Notes under the pieces: generated by a model
The model's database searches: none
The model's input: only the letters and a program-made list of their open reading frames with translations
What the model was told of the DNA's origin: nothing
Position numbers and translations under genes: made by a program
Shown: positions 41,576 to 51,066 of the stretch, one piece after another
Layout: each line of letters begins with the position of its first letter
Numbering within the stretch: position 1 is the stretch's first letter
Assembly (NCBI RefSeq): GCF_900547735.1
Contig: NZ_URHZ01000005.1
Coordinates: forward strand, 1-64,000
Length of the DNA stretch: 64,000 bases
Direction of reading: 5' to 3'
Origin: an uncultured Clostridium sp.
Lineage (GTDB): Bacteria > Bacillota > Clostridia > Lachnospirales > Lachnospiraceae

Positions 41576-42197
41576 TCAGAATTCTGTCTTCCAGCGACCG
41601 GTAAAACGAAGCCAGGTGTGCGCCGTCGACCAATCCGTGATGGCACAGGACCGATACGGGCATCAGGTATTTTCCGTTGTCCTCGAAGTATTTTCCCCAT
41701 GTAATCCTGGGATTGCTGTCGGCGGGCATGGGAACCGGCTGGATCAGGGAAGTAAACGAAAACCACGGCAGTGTTGAAATAAAAAGGAGCTCGTCCGTAT
41801 CTTCTTTCTCCTCCTCAATGCTGTTCTGCATCCTGGCCGTCTCCTGCGCCCGGACGGCATAAGGAAGATAATCCTCAAACGCCATGCTGCTGTCGAGTGT
41901 GCAGTAACAGTATGTCCCGTCCTCCTGGGCCACCGTGTGGGAAGTTTTGCAGTTGTCAAACTCGATAATCCGATTGTCACGAATCCGCTGCCGAAGTTCG
42001 GGGACACTGTTGGCCGCCCTCGCGATGCAGTAGCAGAATGTAAGAAAGAAGGGGAGTTTTTTCTGCTTTACCACCCCAACAAAATCGGTAACGTCGACAT
42101 TGACCGTTGTCCCCATGTAAGGAAACCCAAGACCGTTAAAATACTCAAAATGGCTTTTCCTTTTATAGGAATCCATATCCAGATACGTGTAACTCAT
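41550..42197 (-). CDS. Chloramphenicol acetyltransferase-like protein
   Basis: A 215-residue protein of the type-A chloramphenicol acetyltransferase family. The catalytic region CHHGLVDGAHLASF matches the HHxxxDG active site, and FFLTFCYCIARAANSVPELR and SSLPW-like FISTLPWFSFTSLIQP also fit. Some relatives act on chloramphenicol; many chromosomal ones have other or unknown acceptors, so resistance is not claimed. ATG at 42197 follows AGGAGGATATG. It is upstream of MarR in the same direction. Confidence 0.88.
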   Translation of the reverse strand: MSYTYLDMDSYKRKSHFEYFNGLGFPYMGTTVNVDVTDFVGVVKQKKLPFFLTFCYCIARAANSVPELRQRIRDNRIIEFDNCKTSHTVAQEDGTYCYCTLDSSMAFEDYLPYAVRAQETARMQNSIEEEKEDTDELLFISTLPWFSFTSLIQPVPMPADSNPRITWGKYFEDNGKYLMPVSVLCHHGLVDGAHLASFYRSLEDRILIDFSEGRA

Positions 42198-42240
42198 ATC
42201 ATATCCTCCTTTATTTTATCATTCCCGCCGGTAATTAAAA

Positions 42241-42297
42241 AACTGCCGCAAACGGAAGACTATAACCATGGGTCATAATCAACTATTTACGGCAGTT
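42241..42297 (-). terminator. Terminator of the LysR gene
   Basis: AACTGCCG (42241-42248) pairs with CGGCAGTT (42290-42297), with an inner imperfect stem around ATG. On the minus strand the stem ends in TTTTTT. Confidence 0.75.
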
Positions 42298-42398
42298 GGT
42301 AGAAACGCTCAACCATATTATGAGCTTATATAACTAATTGAATTATAAATGATTTTATAAATCTATGCAATAGCCCAAAATGAATTTTCAAACACGCT

Positions 42399-43319
42399 CT
42401 AGGGGTAATCTTTATAATAATCCAGAATATGATTCACAAATTCCCGGGCCGTTCTGCGGCGTTCCTCCAGTTCTTTCGGAACAATCAGAACGGTATTGCG
42501 GGTGATCGGCTCTTCCATCGGGACGGGAACCACCTGATAACGGCTATCGGCAATCCGGCTGGAGAGGATTGCAACCCCGAAGCCCTTTTCCACCATGCTG
42601 AGAAGCGTGTCTACCTGATCGCATTCAAAGGCAATGGCCAGCGGCAGGGTCTTGTGCCGGAAAGAATCCCGGATCATCATACTTAGGCTGTATGTTTTAT
42701 CCAGCAGAATCAGTTTTTCGGAGGCAAGCTCCTCCCATGAGACTGTGCTCCTTCCCGCAAAACGGTGGTTTTTGCTGACAATCGCATGGTATTCGTCCTT
42801 AACAAGGGTGTAGAGATGGTAGGGTTCCAACTGGTAGGCGTCGATGTTGGAGGTTCCGGTTATGGGCGAAACGAGGTGCGCAATAAATGCCATATCGATT
42901 TTCTTTCCCATAATCTGATTCATAAGCTCCAGCGTATTTCCCTTTTTCATCTCAATGGAACAGCGGCTGTCCGCCGTCCGGCTTAGAAAGGAGGCAATGG
43001 GGATGGTGACGCCAACCCGTCCCATATGGTCGACGCTTCCAATTAAAAGATGGTCCGAGTTAGAAAAACGGCGGATCGAATCGGTCATTTCCTCATAATC
43101 CTGCAAAAGTTTCCCGGCATGGATTAGAAATTCGCTTCCCGCGGGAGTCAATGTTGCGGAGCGTTTACTCCGGTCAAAAAGCCGGACATTCAGTTCATCC
43201 TCTAACTTGCTGATGTGCTTGGATAAAGAGGACTGGGATATGGAAACCTCGTAGGCCGCATCAGAAAAACTTTTCAGTTCCACAACTGCAATAAAACATT
43301 GAAGCTGGAATATCTCCAT
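42399..43319 (-). CDS. LysR-family transcriptional regulator
   Basis: A 306-residue LysR regulator. The N-terminal helix-turn-helix reads FIAVVELKSFSDAAYEVSIS and QSSLSKHISKLEDELNVRLF. The effector domain (about 92-300) is of normal length. ATG at 43319 follows AAAGGTGATAGCG. It is divergent from the FAD oxidoreductase and SLC13 transporter genes and most likely controls them in response to their substrate. Confidence 0.92.
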   Translation of the reverse strand: MEIFQLQCFIAVVELKSFSDAAYEVSISQSSLSKHISKLEDELNVRLFDRSKRSATLTPAGSEFLIHAGKLLQDYEEMTDSIRRFSNSDHLLIGSVDHMGRVGVTIPIASFLSRTADSRCSIEMKKGNTLELMNQIMGKKIDMAFIAHLVSPITGTSNIDAYQLEPYHLYTLVKDEYHAIVSKNHRFAGRSTVSWEELASEKLILLDKTYSLSMMIRDSFRHKTLPLAIAFECDQVDTLLSMVEKGFGVAILSSRIADSRYQVVPVPMEEPITRNTVLIVPKELEERRRTAREFVNHILDYYKDYP

Positions 43320-43366
43320 CGCTATCACCTTTCATGAAAAATCAGGCTGTACAAATATCGTTTTTT

Positions 43367-43449
43367 ATTATAGCACGATAAAAAAAGAATTTTCAACCAT
43401 AAAATCTGAATTTTAAAATAATTCTTGTAGAAATTCTAAGAATTATAAT
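43367..43449. promoter_or_regulatory. Divergent LysR / oxidoreductase control region
   Basis: Minus strand: -35 TTGAAA (43391-43396) and -10 TATAAT (43367-43372) for LysR, spaced 18. Plus strand: -10 TATAAT (43444-43449) with a weak -35 TTCTTG for the oxidoreductase. A tandem dyad with ATTCT/AGAAT arms (43421-43442) overlaps that -35 and is a plausible LysR site. Confidence 0.55.
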
Positions 43450-43551
43450 TGTTTCCTTTTTGGAATCTTATGTTTCCGAATCGAAATTGATTTCCCATTT
43501 TTTATCTGTTTAAATGGAGGAAGAAACAGAAAAAGGAGGTACTAACTATTT

Positions 43552-44820
43552 ATGCAAACCAGAGAACCATTTGATCTGATTGTGGCCGGGGGAGGAACTG
43601 CCGGAACACTAAGTGCACTGGCTGCCGCCAGGGAAGGGCTGAGGGTCGCCGTGGTCGAACGCGGTACATGTCTTGGCGGTACGGCGGTCAATTCCGGGCT
43701 GACGGAAATGAATGCGGCCGGTTTTCAGGGAAAGCCTCTGTACCGTGGGATCGAACGGGAAATCTTTGAAAACATGATCCAAAACGGATATGCGCAGTAT
43801 CATGATGCGGTCCCCATGTCCTCCAATCAGAGTGTGAAAATCGACCGTCTGCGCTATAATCCGGAGATGCTGAAGCTGCTTTTGGAGGAATTGGCGGTAG
43901 AGGCAGGCGTTTCACTTTTTTACGGCTCCGAACTTATCTCGGCAAAGGAAAACGAAAATATCTGCAGGCTCAGGGTGAGGGGCGAATCCCAGTCCATAGA
44001 CCTGACGGGCCGCTATCTGATTGACGCCACGGGAAATGCCTCACTCGTTCAGGCCCTGGGAAGTGAAACGGTCGGGGTCAGGGACGGTAACCGGATGATC
44101 GCCACCCTGATGTTCCGGGTTTCGAATATCGACATGGCCCGGCTGATGCCATTCCTGGGCAGCGGGCAAATGGGGGAAGTAATCCGGGAAGGACGGGAAA
44201 CCGGAATTCTGAAGGGCGGCATACTGGCCGTCACCCCCGTTCCGGGTACCGGCGATGCCAGTATCAACGTCACCAGAGTCCGCTGTGACAGCGAGGATAT
44301 CTGCGACAGCTCCCGCGGAATGGTGGAGGCCCGGACGCAGATTTTACCGGTGCTCCGTTTTATGCGCGGCCGTATTCCCGGTATGGAACAGATCTATCTG
44401 TCCGGTATTTCCACGGTGATGGGCGTGAGGGATGCGAGGCGCATCTGCGGCCGGTACAGGCTGACCATCGAGGATCTGGAATCCATGAAAGAATTCGATG
44501 ATTCCGTTGCCTGCGGCTGTTATCCGATGGATATTCACGATCCGGCCACCGGTACCGTAATCTGGAAAATGCTTCCGGGCGTGTATCATATACCGCTTCG
44601 GAGCCTGCTGCCGAAGGGCCTCCACCGCACAATGGCGGCCGGGAAATGCCTGTGTGCCGATGACGGGGCCTTTGGGGCGGTCCGCGTCATGCCGATCATG
44701 ATGAATGTGGGGGAATCCGCCGGCTATGCGGCAGCGCTCGCAAAGCGGAACGGATATAAACTGGATGAGATACCTGCGGATGAACTGCGGCAGTATCTCT
44801 CCCTGAAATACGAAGATTAA
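43552..44820 (+). CDS. FAD-dependent oxidoreductase (FAD_oxidored family)
   Basis: A 422-residue flavoprotein. The N-terminal Rossmann motif is VAGGGTAGTLSALAAAREGL, followed by VVERGTCLGGTAVNSGL. Later parts GRYLIDATGNASLVQALG and ISTVMGVRDARRICGRYRLT fit the FAD_oxidored/FixC-like group with unknown substrates. The C-terminus has a FAD-binding AGKCLCADDGAFGAVRV. It is 19 bases from the SLC13 permease and so is probably co-transcribed. It may oxidise or reduce the organic acid imported by that permease. Confidence 0.85.
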   Translation: MQTREPFDLIVAGGGTAGTLSALAAAREGLRVAVVERGTCLGGTAVNSGLTEMNAAGFQGKPLYRGIEREIFENMIQNGYAQYHDAVPMSSNQSVKIDRLRYNPEMLKLLLEELAVEAGVSLFYGSELISAKENENICRLRVRGESQSIDLTGRYLIDATGNASLVQALGSETVGVRDGNRMIATLMFRVSNIDMARLMPFLGSGQMGEVIREGRETGILKGGILAVTPVPGTGDASINVTRVRCDSEDICDSSRGMVEARTQILPVLRFMRGRIPGMEQIYLSGISTVMGVRDARRICGRYRLTIEDLESMKEFDDSVACGCYPMDIHDPATGTVIWKMLPGVYHIPLRSLLPKGLHRTMAAGKCLCADDGAFGAVRVMPIMMNVGESAGYAAALAKRNGYKLDEIPADELRQYLSLKYED

Positions 44821-44839
44821 AAAATGGAGAAGATGACAA

Positions 44840-46282
44840 ATGGAGAAGAAAAAGACAAAAACAGTGATGGCTCTGATTGCTTCGGCATTCATCCTTTTAT
44901 TCCGGTTTATCCCGGCTCCGGCCGGTCTGACCGCGGACAGTATGCAGGTAATTGGTATTTTTATCGGAATCATGCTGATGTGGAACTTCGTGGGCACCGA
45001 CTGGCCCAGTTTTCTCTGCATGGCGGTGCTGGCCGTATTCCAGATCATGAAACCCGCCGACATTTTTAAAAGCGGATTCGGCAACGCGACTATCGCATTC
45101 CTGCTGGTGTTTTTCATGATGAGCCATGTACTGTCTCAGGTAGGGTTTTCGCGGCGCATGGCCATCTGGTTTTTTACCAATAAGCTGGCCGGAAAGAGCC
45201 CGTGGATGTTTGTGATCATGTTCCTGTTCGGTGCGATGTTTATGGCGTCCTTTATGTCACAGACCGCGGCGCTCCTGATTTTCCTGCCAATCGCAGAGCA
45301 GATCTTCAAGGAACTCGATTACAGGAAGGGCGACCGTTTTCCGCAGATGCTCGTGCTCGGTCTGGGCATTGCCGTCGGGATCGGTTCGGCGAACACGCCT
45401 CTTGGACATGCAATCGTCCTGATTCCAATCCAGCTTCTTAAAGAGCAGACAGGTCTGGATGTAAATATCATGTCCTACAGCGCCTTTGGAATCGCCAGCG
45501 GCATCCTGATTTTCGCCGCACTGATTCTGATATACCGCCTGCTCTACCGGCCCGACCTAAGCAGACTTGCCGCCTACGATGCGGGGAAAATGCGCAGCGG
45601 GCTGAAACCCATGAGCAAGCAGGAAAAAATATCCTCCGGCTTATTTGCGGCAGTGATCATTATCTGGATCCTGCAGGGATTTCTGAAGGACATTGCGCCG
45701 GTGTTGGGCGGATATCTGGCCGGACTCGGCAATGCGGTGCCGGTTCTCATCGCCATTATTATCCTGTGCGTGATAGAGGTGGACGGCAAACCCATTATGG
45801 ACTATAAGGACGCAGCAACCCACGGAGTGCCGTGGAGCGCCCTGATATTCAACTCGGCGGTTCTGGTGCTCAGCGGCGCGTTGGTGCTTGATAAGGTGGG
45901 AATCTCCGATTTCCTGATTCAGACGGTTACACCCCTTGTTTCGGGAATGAACCAGAGTGTGTTCATCCTTGCCATTGCATCACTCTGCGTTATCGCGACG
46001 AATTTTTCTTCCAACACGGTCTGTGCAACGGTATTTTATACCATTTCCGCACCGATTGCCATGGCAATGGGAAACATCAACATGGTTGCTCTGGCATCCG
46101 TCATCGCGGCAGCGGCCTCTTATGCGTTTGCAACACCGCCGTCCACGATGCCGATGGCCGTTGTCGCCGGAACCGGCTGGGTGGATGTCAAGGTCATGTT
46201 TAAATACGGAGGCCTGATTGCGGCAGTCAGCATTCTGGTTCTGGCATTTGTCGGATACCCTATCGCGGCGGCGCTGCTTTAA
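44840..46282 (+). CDS. SLC13/DASS-family anion permease
   Basis: A 480-residue membrane protein with about 12-13 helices. The segments GFGNATIAFLLVFFMMSHVL, FMASFMSQTAALLIFLPIAE and GIGSANTPLGHAIVLIPIQL resemble the divalent anion:Na+ symporter family, which carries dicarboxylates or sulfate; an NTxxGH-like signature is visible. The ATG at 44840 follows GGAGAAGATGACAA. It pairs with the upstream oxidoreductase and LysR. Confidence 0.88.
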   Translation: MEKKKTKTVMALIASAFILLFRFIPAPAGLTADSMQVIGIFIGIMLMWNFVGTDWPSFLCMAVLAVFQIMKPADIFKSGFGNATIAFLLVFFMMSHVLSQVGFSRRMAIWFFTNKLAGKSPWMFVIMFLFGAMFMASFMSQTAALLIFLPIAEQIFKELDYRKGDRFPQMLVLGLGIAVGIGSANTPLGHAIVLIPIQLLKEQTGLDVNIMSYSAFGIASGILIFAALILIYRLLYRPDLSRLAAYDAGKMRSGLKPMSKQEKISSGLFAAVIIIWILQGFLKDIAPVLGGYLAGLGNAVPVLIAIIILCVIEVDGKPIMDYKDAATHGVPWSALIFNSAVLVLSGALVLDKVGISDFLIQTVTPLVSGMNQSVFILAIASLCVIATNFSSNTVCATVFYTISAPIAMAMGNINMVALASVIAAAASYAFATPPSTMPMAVVAGTGWVDVKVMFKYGGLIAAVSILVLAFVGYPIAAALL

Positions 46283-46323
46283 GAAAAAGGTAACACAGGG
46301 CCGTCCGGCGGGACTCGGCCGGA

Positions 46324-46361
46324 AAGAATCCCCGGGGAACTTCCGCTCCCCGGGGATTCTT
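46324..46361. terminator. Bidirectional terminator between convergent genes
   Basis: Perfect 15-bp arms AAGAATCCCCGGGGA (46324-46338) and TCCCCGGGGATTCTT (46347-46361) separate the plus-strand permease from the minus-strand amidohydrolase. Confidence 0.8.
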
Positions 46362-46379
46362 ATCCGTTTATGGTACCTG

Positions 46380-48014
46380 TCATCTATACTGATATACTAT
46401 TTTTCCCCCGCACATCGTCATCAGAACCTTCACGTGTTCAATCTCATCCGCAGGAATCTCAAAAATATTCCGTTCCAGGACCTGCAGATCGGCGCATTTC
46501 CCTACTTCCAGAGAACCGCAGAAGTCTTCCGCATGGTTCTGCCAGGCCGGATAAATCGTGTACATCCTGACGGCCTCACGGATGTCAATGGCCATCTCCG
46601 GGTGGTAAACCTTCCCGTCCTTCGCCTTTCTGCTCACCAAAAAGTGCAGTCCCTTCATCCAGTTCATCGGAAGCGCCGGAGCATCGGATCCTTCCGCCAC
46701 CAGCATTCCTCCGTCCAGAAGAACTTTGTAATCCGTCTCTCCGCCGAACTCATAACCTCCCACGGCCTGGGCCCCGCAGCCGATCCCATGTCTCACGCAC
46801 TTTTTGATGTTCTCCCTGCTGGAACCGCTGGCATGAAGGATAAAGTGGCGCAGATCGCGTCCCGGCTCTTCCTCCTCCGCCTCCGAAAGGGCATCCACCG
46901 CTACGTCGATTCCACGTCCTCCGGTGAGGTGTGTGGCCGTCTGCCAGCCCCTGTGGTGAAGTTCTTTGAGTGTTTTGGCAAGCTCTTTTCCCTGTTCCTC
47001 CGGCGTTTCGCCCGGGAACATGCAGTATCCGTTCTGTTCGGGAGGCAGCTCTCTCTCCCATCCGTCGTCTCCGAACACCTTGACGGCATCCGCCCTCACC
47101 CACTCCTTGTCTCCGAATTCCGGCAGCCTCATTTCTCCGATTCCTTCAAATATGGTATCGTAGCTCTGGACACCGCCCTTTCCGGCCAGAATATTGACGA
47201 ATACGCGGGCCGTCAGTTTTCCCGACCTTCTCAGCCTCTCATATCCGTGGATGGCCTCCTCGCCGTAGGTTCCGAAACACATGTCGTTTCCGCCTATGCC
47301 GACTATATCGTTATGGGAGGTAATGCCGTAGCTGTTCATCTGCCGCTGCATCCGCATCAGGCACTCGTCCATCTCATCTCCCACAAGATGATGGGCCGCG
47401 CGTCCTACCGCCGCCTGGGTTCCGAAATCGGTAAACAGCCCCGTTGGGCTGCCGTCCTCAAACCGGAACATGGCGCCTTCCTCTTTTTTAAACACAGTAT
47501 CTTTCGTGATTCCGGCAAGCTCCAGGGCACGTCTGCTCACGAGCATCGTGTGGAGGCCGCCGTCATTTAAAATGACGGGATGCCCCATGGACCCCTCCTC
47601 GATATCCTTCCAGGTGGGAAGACGGTCTTCTTTGGCCCACTCCTCCACCTGCCATGTTTTAAATCCCCAGCCGATGATCCATGTATCTTCCGGCAGTTTT
47701 TCCGCCTTTTCCCGTATTCTTTCGTTAAATTCCTTTAAGTTGCATGCATCCTCCGGCTCCACCTTGACAAAGTCGGGTGACAGGCTCAGTCCGGCAAAAG
47801 CCGCATGGATATGGGCGTCAAAGGTTCCCGGAAGCACCAGTTTCCCCTCCAGATCGATGATTTTCGTCTCTTCCCCCTGGTATTTAAGGGCCTGGCTTGT
47901 ATTTCCGCAGTAAAGAATTCTACCGCCGTCAACCACAAGAGCCTGTACAAACCGGAATGCAGGGTCGACTGTACAAATGACTCCATTGATAAAAATTGTA
48001 TCTGCCTTGTGCAT
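46380..48014 (-). CDS. Amidohydrolase of the YtcJ type
   Basis: A 544-residue metal-dependent hydrolase. The N-terminal GRILYCGNTSQALKY and LVLPGTFDAHIHAAFAG carry the HxH metal motif. VEEWAKEDRLPTW, TATHLTGGRGIDVAVDAL and LVAEGSDAPALPMNWMKGL with the late Asp match amidohydrolase-3/YtcJ enzymes. Substrate is unknown. It is the last gene of the peptide-transporter operon, behind another hydrolase, so the two may deacylate or hydrolyse the imported compound. Confidence 0.88.
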   Translation of the reverse strand: MHKADTIFINGVICTVDPAFRFVQALVVDGGRILYCGNTSQALKYQGEETKIIDLEGKLVLPGTFDAHIHAAFAGLSLSPDFVKVEPEDACNLKEFNERIREKAEKLPEDTWIIGWGFKTWQVEEWAKEDRLPTWKDIEEGSMGHPVILNDGGLHTMLVSRRALELAGITKDTVFKKEEGAMFRFEDGSPTGLFTDFGTQAAVGRAAHHLVGDEMDECLMRMQRQMNSYGITSHNDIVGIGGNDMCFGTYGEEAIHGYERLRRSGKLTARVFVNILAGKGGVQSYDTIFEGIGEMRLPEFGDKEWVRADAVKVFGDDGWERELPPEQNGYCMFPGETPEEQGKELAKTLKELHHRGWQTATHLTGGRGIDVAVDALSEAEEEEPGRDLRHFILHASGSSRENIKKCVRHGIGCGAQAVGGYEFGGETDYKVLLDGGMLVAEGSDAPALPMNWMKGLHFLVSRKAKDGKVYHPEMAIDIREAVRMYTIYPAWQNHAEDFCGSLEVGKCADLQVLERNIFEIPADEIEHVKVLMTMCGGKIVYQYR

Positions 48015-48091
48015 CTTTTTTCCGCCTTTCCTATAAACCGCGATTACACGGCGTGAAACATTATTTTTGAGGGCTGAAGCTCAGTCCGTCA

Positions 48092-49180
48092 TCAATACGC
48101 CAGGATTCTGGCCGGGTTCTTCACCATGATCTGGTCGATGGCAAAGGGTGACACGCCCACGATATCGCGGAGCGTCGGAATGGCGTATCGCGTCAAACGG
48201 CCGTATCCCTCGCCGCCATAGTATCTGGCCATATGTTTCGCGCATGTATCCGTCGCAAGGACGAGCTGCTTTGCATATTCCTCCTGGATGAGCTGGTAGA
48301 CGGCCGCCAGACGCATCCATCCCGGAAGGCTTGTGGAGCCTGTGGCCTCCCTGTCCGAGGTGTTGCAGATTTCGATGCAGATGTTGATTCCTGTATCCAG
48401 GACGCGGTGCAGATAGTCGAGGCTGATCCCCCAGCTCTTCTGGTTGGTAATCAGCGTCTTTAAACTGCCCTCTCCAAGAAACGCACCCATATGCGCAATC
48501 ACGGTCCGCTCCATGTCCACGTTTTCTTCCTTCAGGATCTTTGCGATTTCCAGAGGACCTCCTCCCATCGTAAAGCAGGGATGAACCGTCAGCGGAAGCC
48601 CTGTTTCGTTGGCTGTCCTGGCCGCTGCACGCAGTAAGAGTTCTTCCCTTGGACGGAACCCGGACGAAATTCCCACCTTGATCATTCCCGGTTTGATGCC
48701 CGTATCCTCAATTCCATATTCGATCTCATGCTTCATAAAGTCCATGAAGTCTTCTATCTCCGCATTGTGACACCACTCCGGCCATGATTCGTAGATGTAA
48801 ATTCCCGTCGTACCGACTACATTGACGCCCGTATTTTCCGCAATCTTTTTCACTTCCCTGATATCACTGCGGATTCCCGGGACGCTCATCTCCACCAGGG
48901 ACCGGCCTCCGGCCTCCTTAAAGTCGGCCACTTCCTTTTCCATGACCGCCGGGTCATCCAAATCCTGGGTATCCCAGGTAAACATGTTGTTTCTGCGGAT
49001 GATACCGATATTTTCCAGCGTATTCTTTTCGTTTTCCCCTACGGATTCCTTAAAGCCCGGATGTTCCTCCACAAACTGCTCCCGGAACACGCGCCCCTTC
49101 ATCAGGATGTGCTCATGCATATCGGTAAAGCCGAGCTCTTCCGGCTTGATTTCCCCTGTAACCGTTACAACCTTTTTCAT
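48092..49180 (-). CDS. Phosphotriesterase-family metallohydrolase
   Basis: A 362-residue TIM-barrel hydrolase of the phosphotriesterase family. Metal ligands are visible: HEH in GFTDMHEHILM, the carboxylated Lys in MIKVGISSGF, His in LTVHPC and VIAHMGAFLG, and Asp in LVLATDTCAK. Members include lactonases, N-acyl-amino-acid hydrolases and sugar lactonases. The ATG at 49180 follows AAGGAGAGG; the frame upstream runs into a repeat. It lies between OppD-like and amidohydrolase genes. Confidence 0.88.
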   Translation of the reverse strand: MKKVVTVTGEIKPEELGFTDMHEHILMKGRVFREQFVEEHPGFKESVGENEKNTLENIGIIRRNNMFTWDTQDLDDPAVMEKEVADFKEAGGRSLVEMSVPGIRSDIREVKKIAENTGVNVVGTTGIYIYESWPEWCHNAEIEDFMDFMKHEIEYGIEDTGIKPGMIKVGISSGFRPREELLLRAAARTANETGLPLTVHPCFTMGGGPLEIAKILKEENVDMERTVIAHMGAFLGEGSLKTLITNQKSWGISLDYLHRVLDTGINICIEICNTSDREATGSTSLPGWMRLAAVYQLIQEEYAKQLVLATDTCAKHMARYYGGEGYGRLTRYAIPTLRDIVGVSPFAIDQIMVKNPARILAY

Positions 49181-49227
49181 AGTTAAACACCTCTCCTTTA
49201 AAATCACTAATCTTACTCTGCCGTCTA

Positions 49228-49270
49228 TTGCGAAGCGTGTTACTGCGCACAAAGTAAGCAGTAACTGTAA
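49228..49270 (-). repeat. Family-2 repeat, copy C
   Basis: On the minus strand it reads CAGTTACTGCTTACTTTGTG, then CGCAGTAACACGCTTCGC. The GTTACTGC/GCAGTAAC arms are perfect. The stop of the OppD-like gene (49240) lies within it, as copy B holds a stop near 20203. Confidence 0.65.
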
Positions 49271-50205
49271 TGTCCTTCCGAGACTTTGTGGCGCTTCATC
49301 TCCCCGCTCTTACACTCCTCCGTAGCAAACTGGCATCTTGGATGGAACGGACAGCCTGCGGGCATGTTGGATAAGTCGGGGACATTGCCCTCAATTACAT
49401 TCAGATCCTCGTCGCCGGCCGCCAGGCTGGGAACACAGGCAATCAGCCCTCTTGTATACGGATGAGTCGGGTTTTTAAAAATCGCCCTCGTATCCGCCTC
49501 TTCCACAACCTTGCCTCCGTAGAAAACAGCGATCCGCTGTGCCAGCGTCGCCACGACGCCCAGGTCGTGTGTTACAATGATGATGCTCGTTCCGAACTGA
49601 TCCCGGATATCCCTGAGAAGCCCCAGAATCTGGGCCTGTATCGTCACATCCAGGGCCGTTGTCGGCTCGTCGGCCAGTAAAAGCTTCGGTTTGCAGGCCA
49701 GCGCTATCGCTATCATCACCCTCTGGCACATGCCGCCGGAGAGCTGGTGGGGATAACTGTTCATCCGGATTTCCGGATCCGGGATTCCTACGACCTTTAA
49801 AAGGTTTACAGCCTCCTCATAAGCCTGTTTTTTATCCATTTTCTCATGTTCCAGAATCATTTCCATGATCTGCTTACCGATACGGATGACCGGATCCAGA
49901 CAGTTCATCGGATCCTGGAAAATCATGGCGATCTCTTTTCCTCTTATCTTCCGGAATTCCTTGTCGTTCTTATATAAAATGTTTTCACCGTTAAATGTAA
50001 TCTCACCGCTTATAATTGCGGGCGGCGCCTCCACAAGTCCCAGGATATTGGACAGCGTCACGCTCTTTCCGCAGCCCGATTCCCCTACGACGCCCAGGAT
50101 TTCTCCCTTATCCACATACATGTTTACGCCGTTTACCGCGTGGATATTGCCAGCTTTCGACGGGAATTCCACTTTTAAATCCTTTATTTCAAGCAAATGC
50201 TCCAT
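49240..50205 (-). CDS. Peptide ABC transporter ATPase (OppD-like)
   Basis: A 321-residue ATPase of the OppD/DppD group. Walker A GESGCGKSVT, signature LSGGMCQRVMIA, Walker B LLLADEPTTALD and the C-terminal CPFHPRC region are present. It pairs with the OppF-like ATPase. The gene end is inside a palindromic repeat; the last residues HYSYCLLCAQ may therefore be repeat-derived. ATG at 50205 follows AGGAGAGCGG. Confidence 0.93.
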   Translation of the reverse strand: MEHLLEIKDLKVEFPSKAGNIHAVNGVNMYVDKGEILGVVGESGCGKSVTLSNILGLVEAPPAIISGEITFNGENILYKNDKEFRKIRGKEIAMIFQDPMNCLDPVIRIGKQIMEMILEHEKMDKKQAYEEAVNLLKVVGIPDPEIRMNSYPHQLSGGMCQRVMIAIALACKPKLLLADEPTTALDVTIQAQILGLLRDIRDQFGTSIIIVTHDLGVVATLAQRIAVFYGGKVVEEADTRAIFKNPTHPYTRGLIACVPSLAAGDEDLNVIEGNVPDLSNMPAGCPFHPRCQFATEECKSGEMKRHKVSEGHYSYCLLCAQ

Positions 50206-50241
50206 ATCCGCTCTCCTTTTCGCTTCGTTACGCCGCCTCCG

Positions 50242-51066
50242 TCAATTACTTCTCAGTCTCGGATCCAGCACGTCCCTCAGGCCGTCTCCCAGAAGATTGA
50301 ATGCAAGCGTCGTCAGCGTGATCATCAGACCGCCGAATATGGCGACCCAGGGGGCGTCGATAAACACATCCTTGCCCTCGTTGATAATCATTCCCCAGGA
50401 CGGCGTCGGCGGCGCTATTCCAAGACCCAGAAATCCAAGGGAAGATTCCGCCATGATACAGCCGCCGATTGTCCCCGATAAGGTGATGAAAATCTGAGGC
50501 AGGGCATTGGGAATAATGTGTTTAAAAATCGTGTAGCCGCTCCCCGCGCCCATTGTTTTCGACGCCATGATGAAGGTACGCTCCCTGATGGACAGCGTCT
50601 CGCTCCGCGCAATACGGTAAAAGCCCGGAATAACCGGAATTCCGATTGCCAGGCACATCCTGGTCTCCGTCGAACCGAAGCAGATGGCGATAATCATCGA
50701 AAGCAGCATGGATGGGAATGCCATCATGATATCCATCATCCTGCCTACAAAGAAATCCATTTTTCCCCTGAAGTAACCGCAGATAAAACCAATGGTGCTT
50801 CCAATGGAGAGAGCCAGCATTACGGACAGAAATGAAACCTTTAAGGACACTCTTGCCCCGTATATCAGCCTCGTCCACACGTCCTTCCCGTAATCATCCG
50901 TTCCCATGATGTGAAGCATCGACGGAGCCAGAAGACGGTCGCCCAGGTGATTCGTCTTATAATCATAGGGTGTCAGCAAGGGGGCCGCCACTGCCAGAAA
51001 CATCATTGCAAGTATGACAACTGCCCCGAACACGACCATTTTATTATGCAGCAGCCGTTTTATCAT
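50242..51066 (-). CDS. Peptide ABC transporter permease (OppC-like)
   Basis: A 274-residue permease with six helices. The EAA-type loop ASKTMGAGSGYTIFKHIIPN and the C-terminal LGDGLRDVLDPRLR are typical of OppC/DppC. Its ATG overlaps the OppF-like stop by four bases. It forms the channel with the OppB-like permease. Confidence 0.93.
   Translation of the reverse strand: MIKRLLHNKMVVFGAVVILAMMFLAVAAPLLTPYDYKTNHLGDRLLAPSMLHIMGTDDYGKDVWTRLIYGARVSLKVSFLSVMLALSIGSTIGFICGYFRGKMDFFVGRMMDIMMAFPSMLLSMIIAICFGSTETRMCLAIGIPVIPGFYRIARSETLSIRERTFIMASKTMGAGSGYTIFKHIIPNALPQIFITLSGTIGGCIMAESSLGFLGLGIAPPTPSWGMIINEGKDVFIDAPWVAIFGGLMITLTTLAFNLLGDGLRDVLDPRLRSN

Noticed and set aside
46218..47570. 450-codon plus-strand open frame
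   Set aside because: It lies opposite the well-supported amidohydrolase, begins inside the SLC13 gene's 3' end, and its product has no recognisable motif. It is an antisense shadow.
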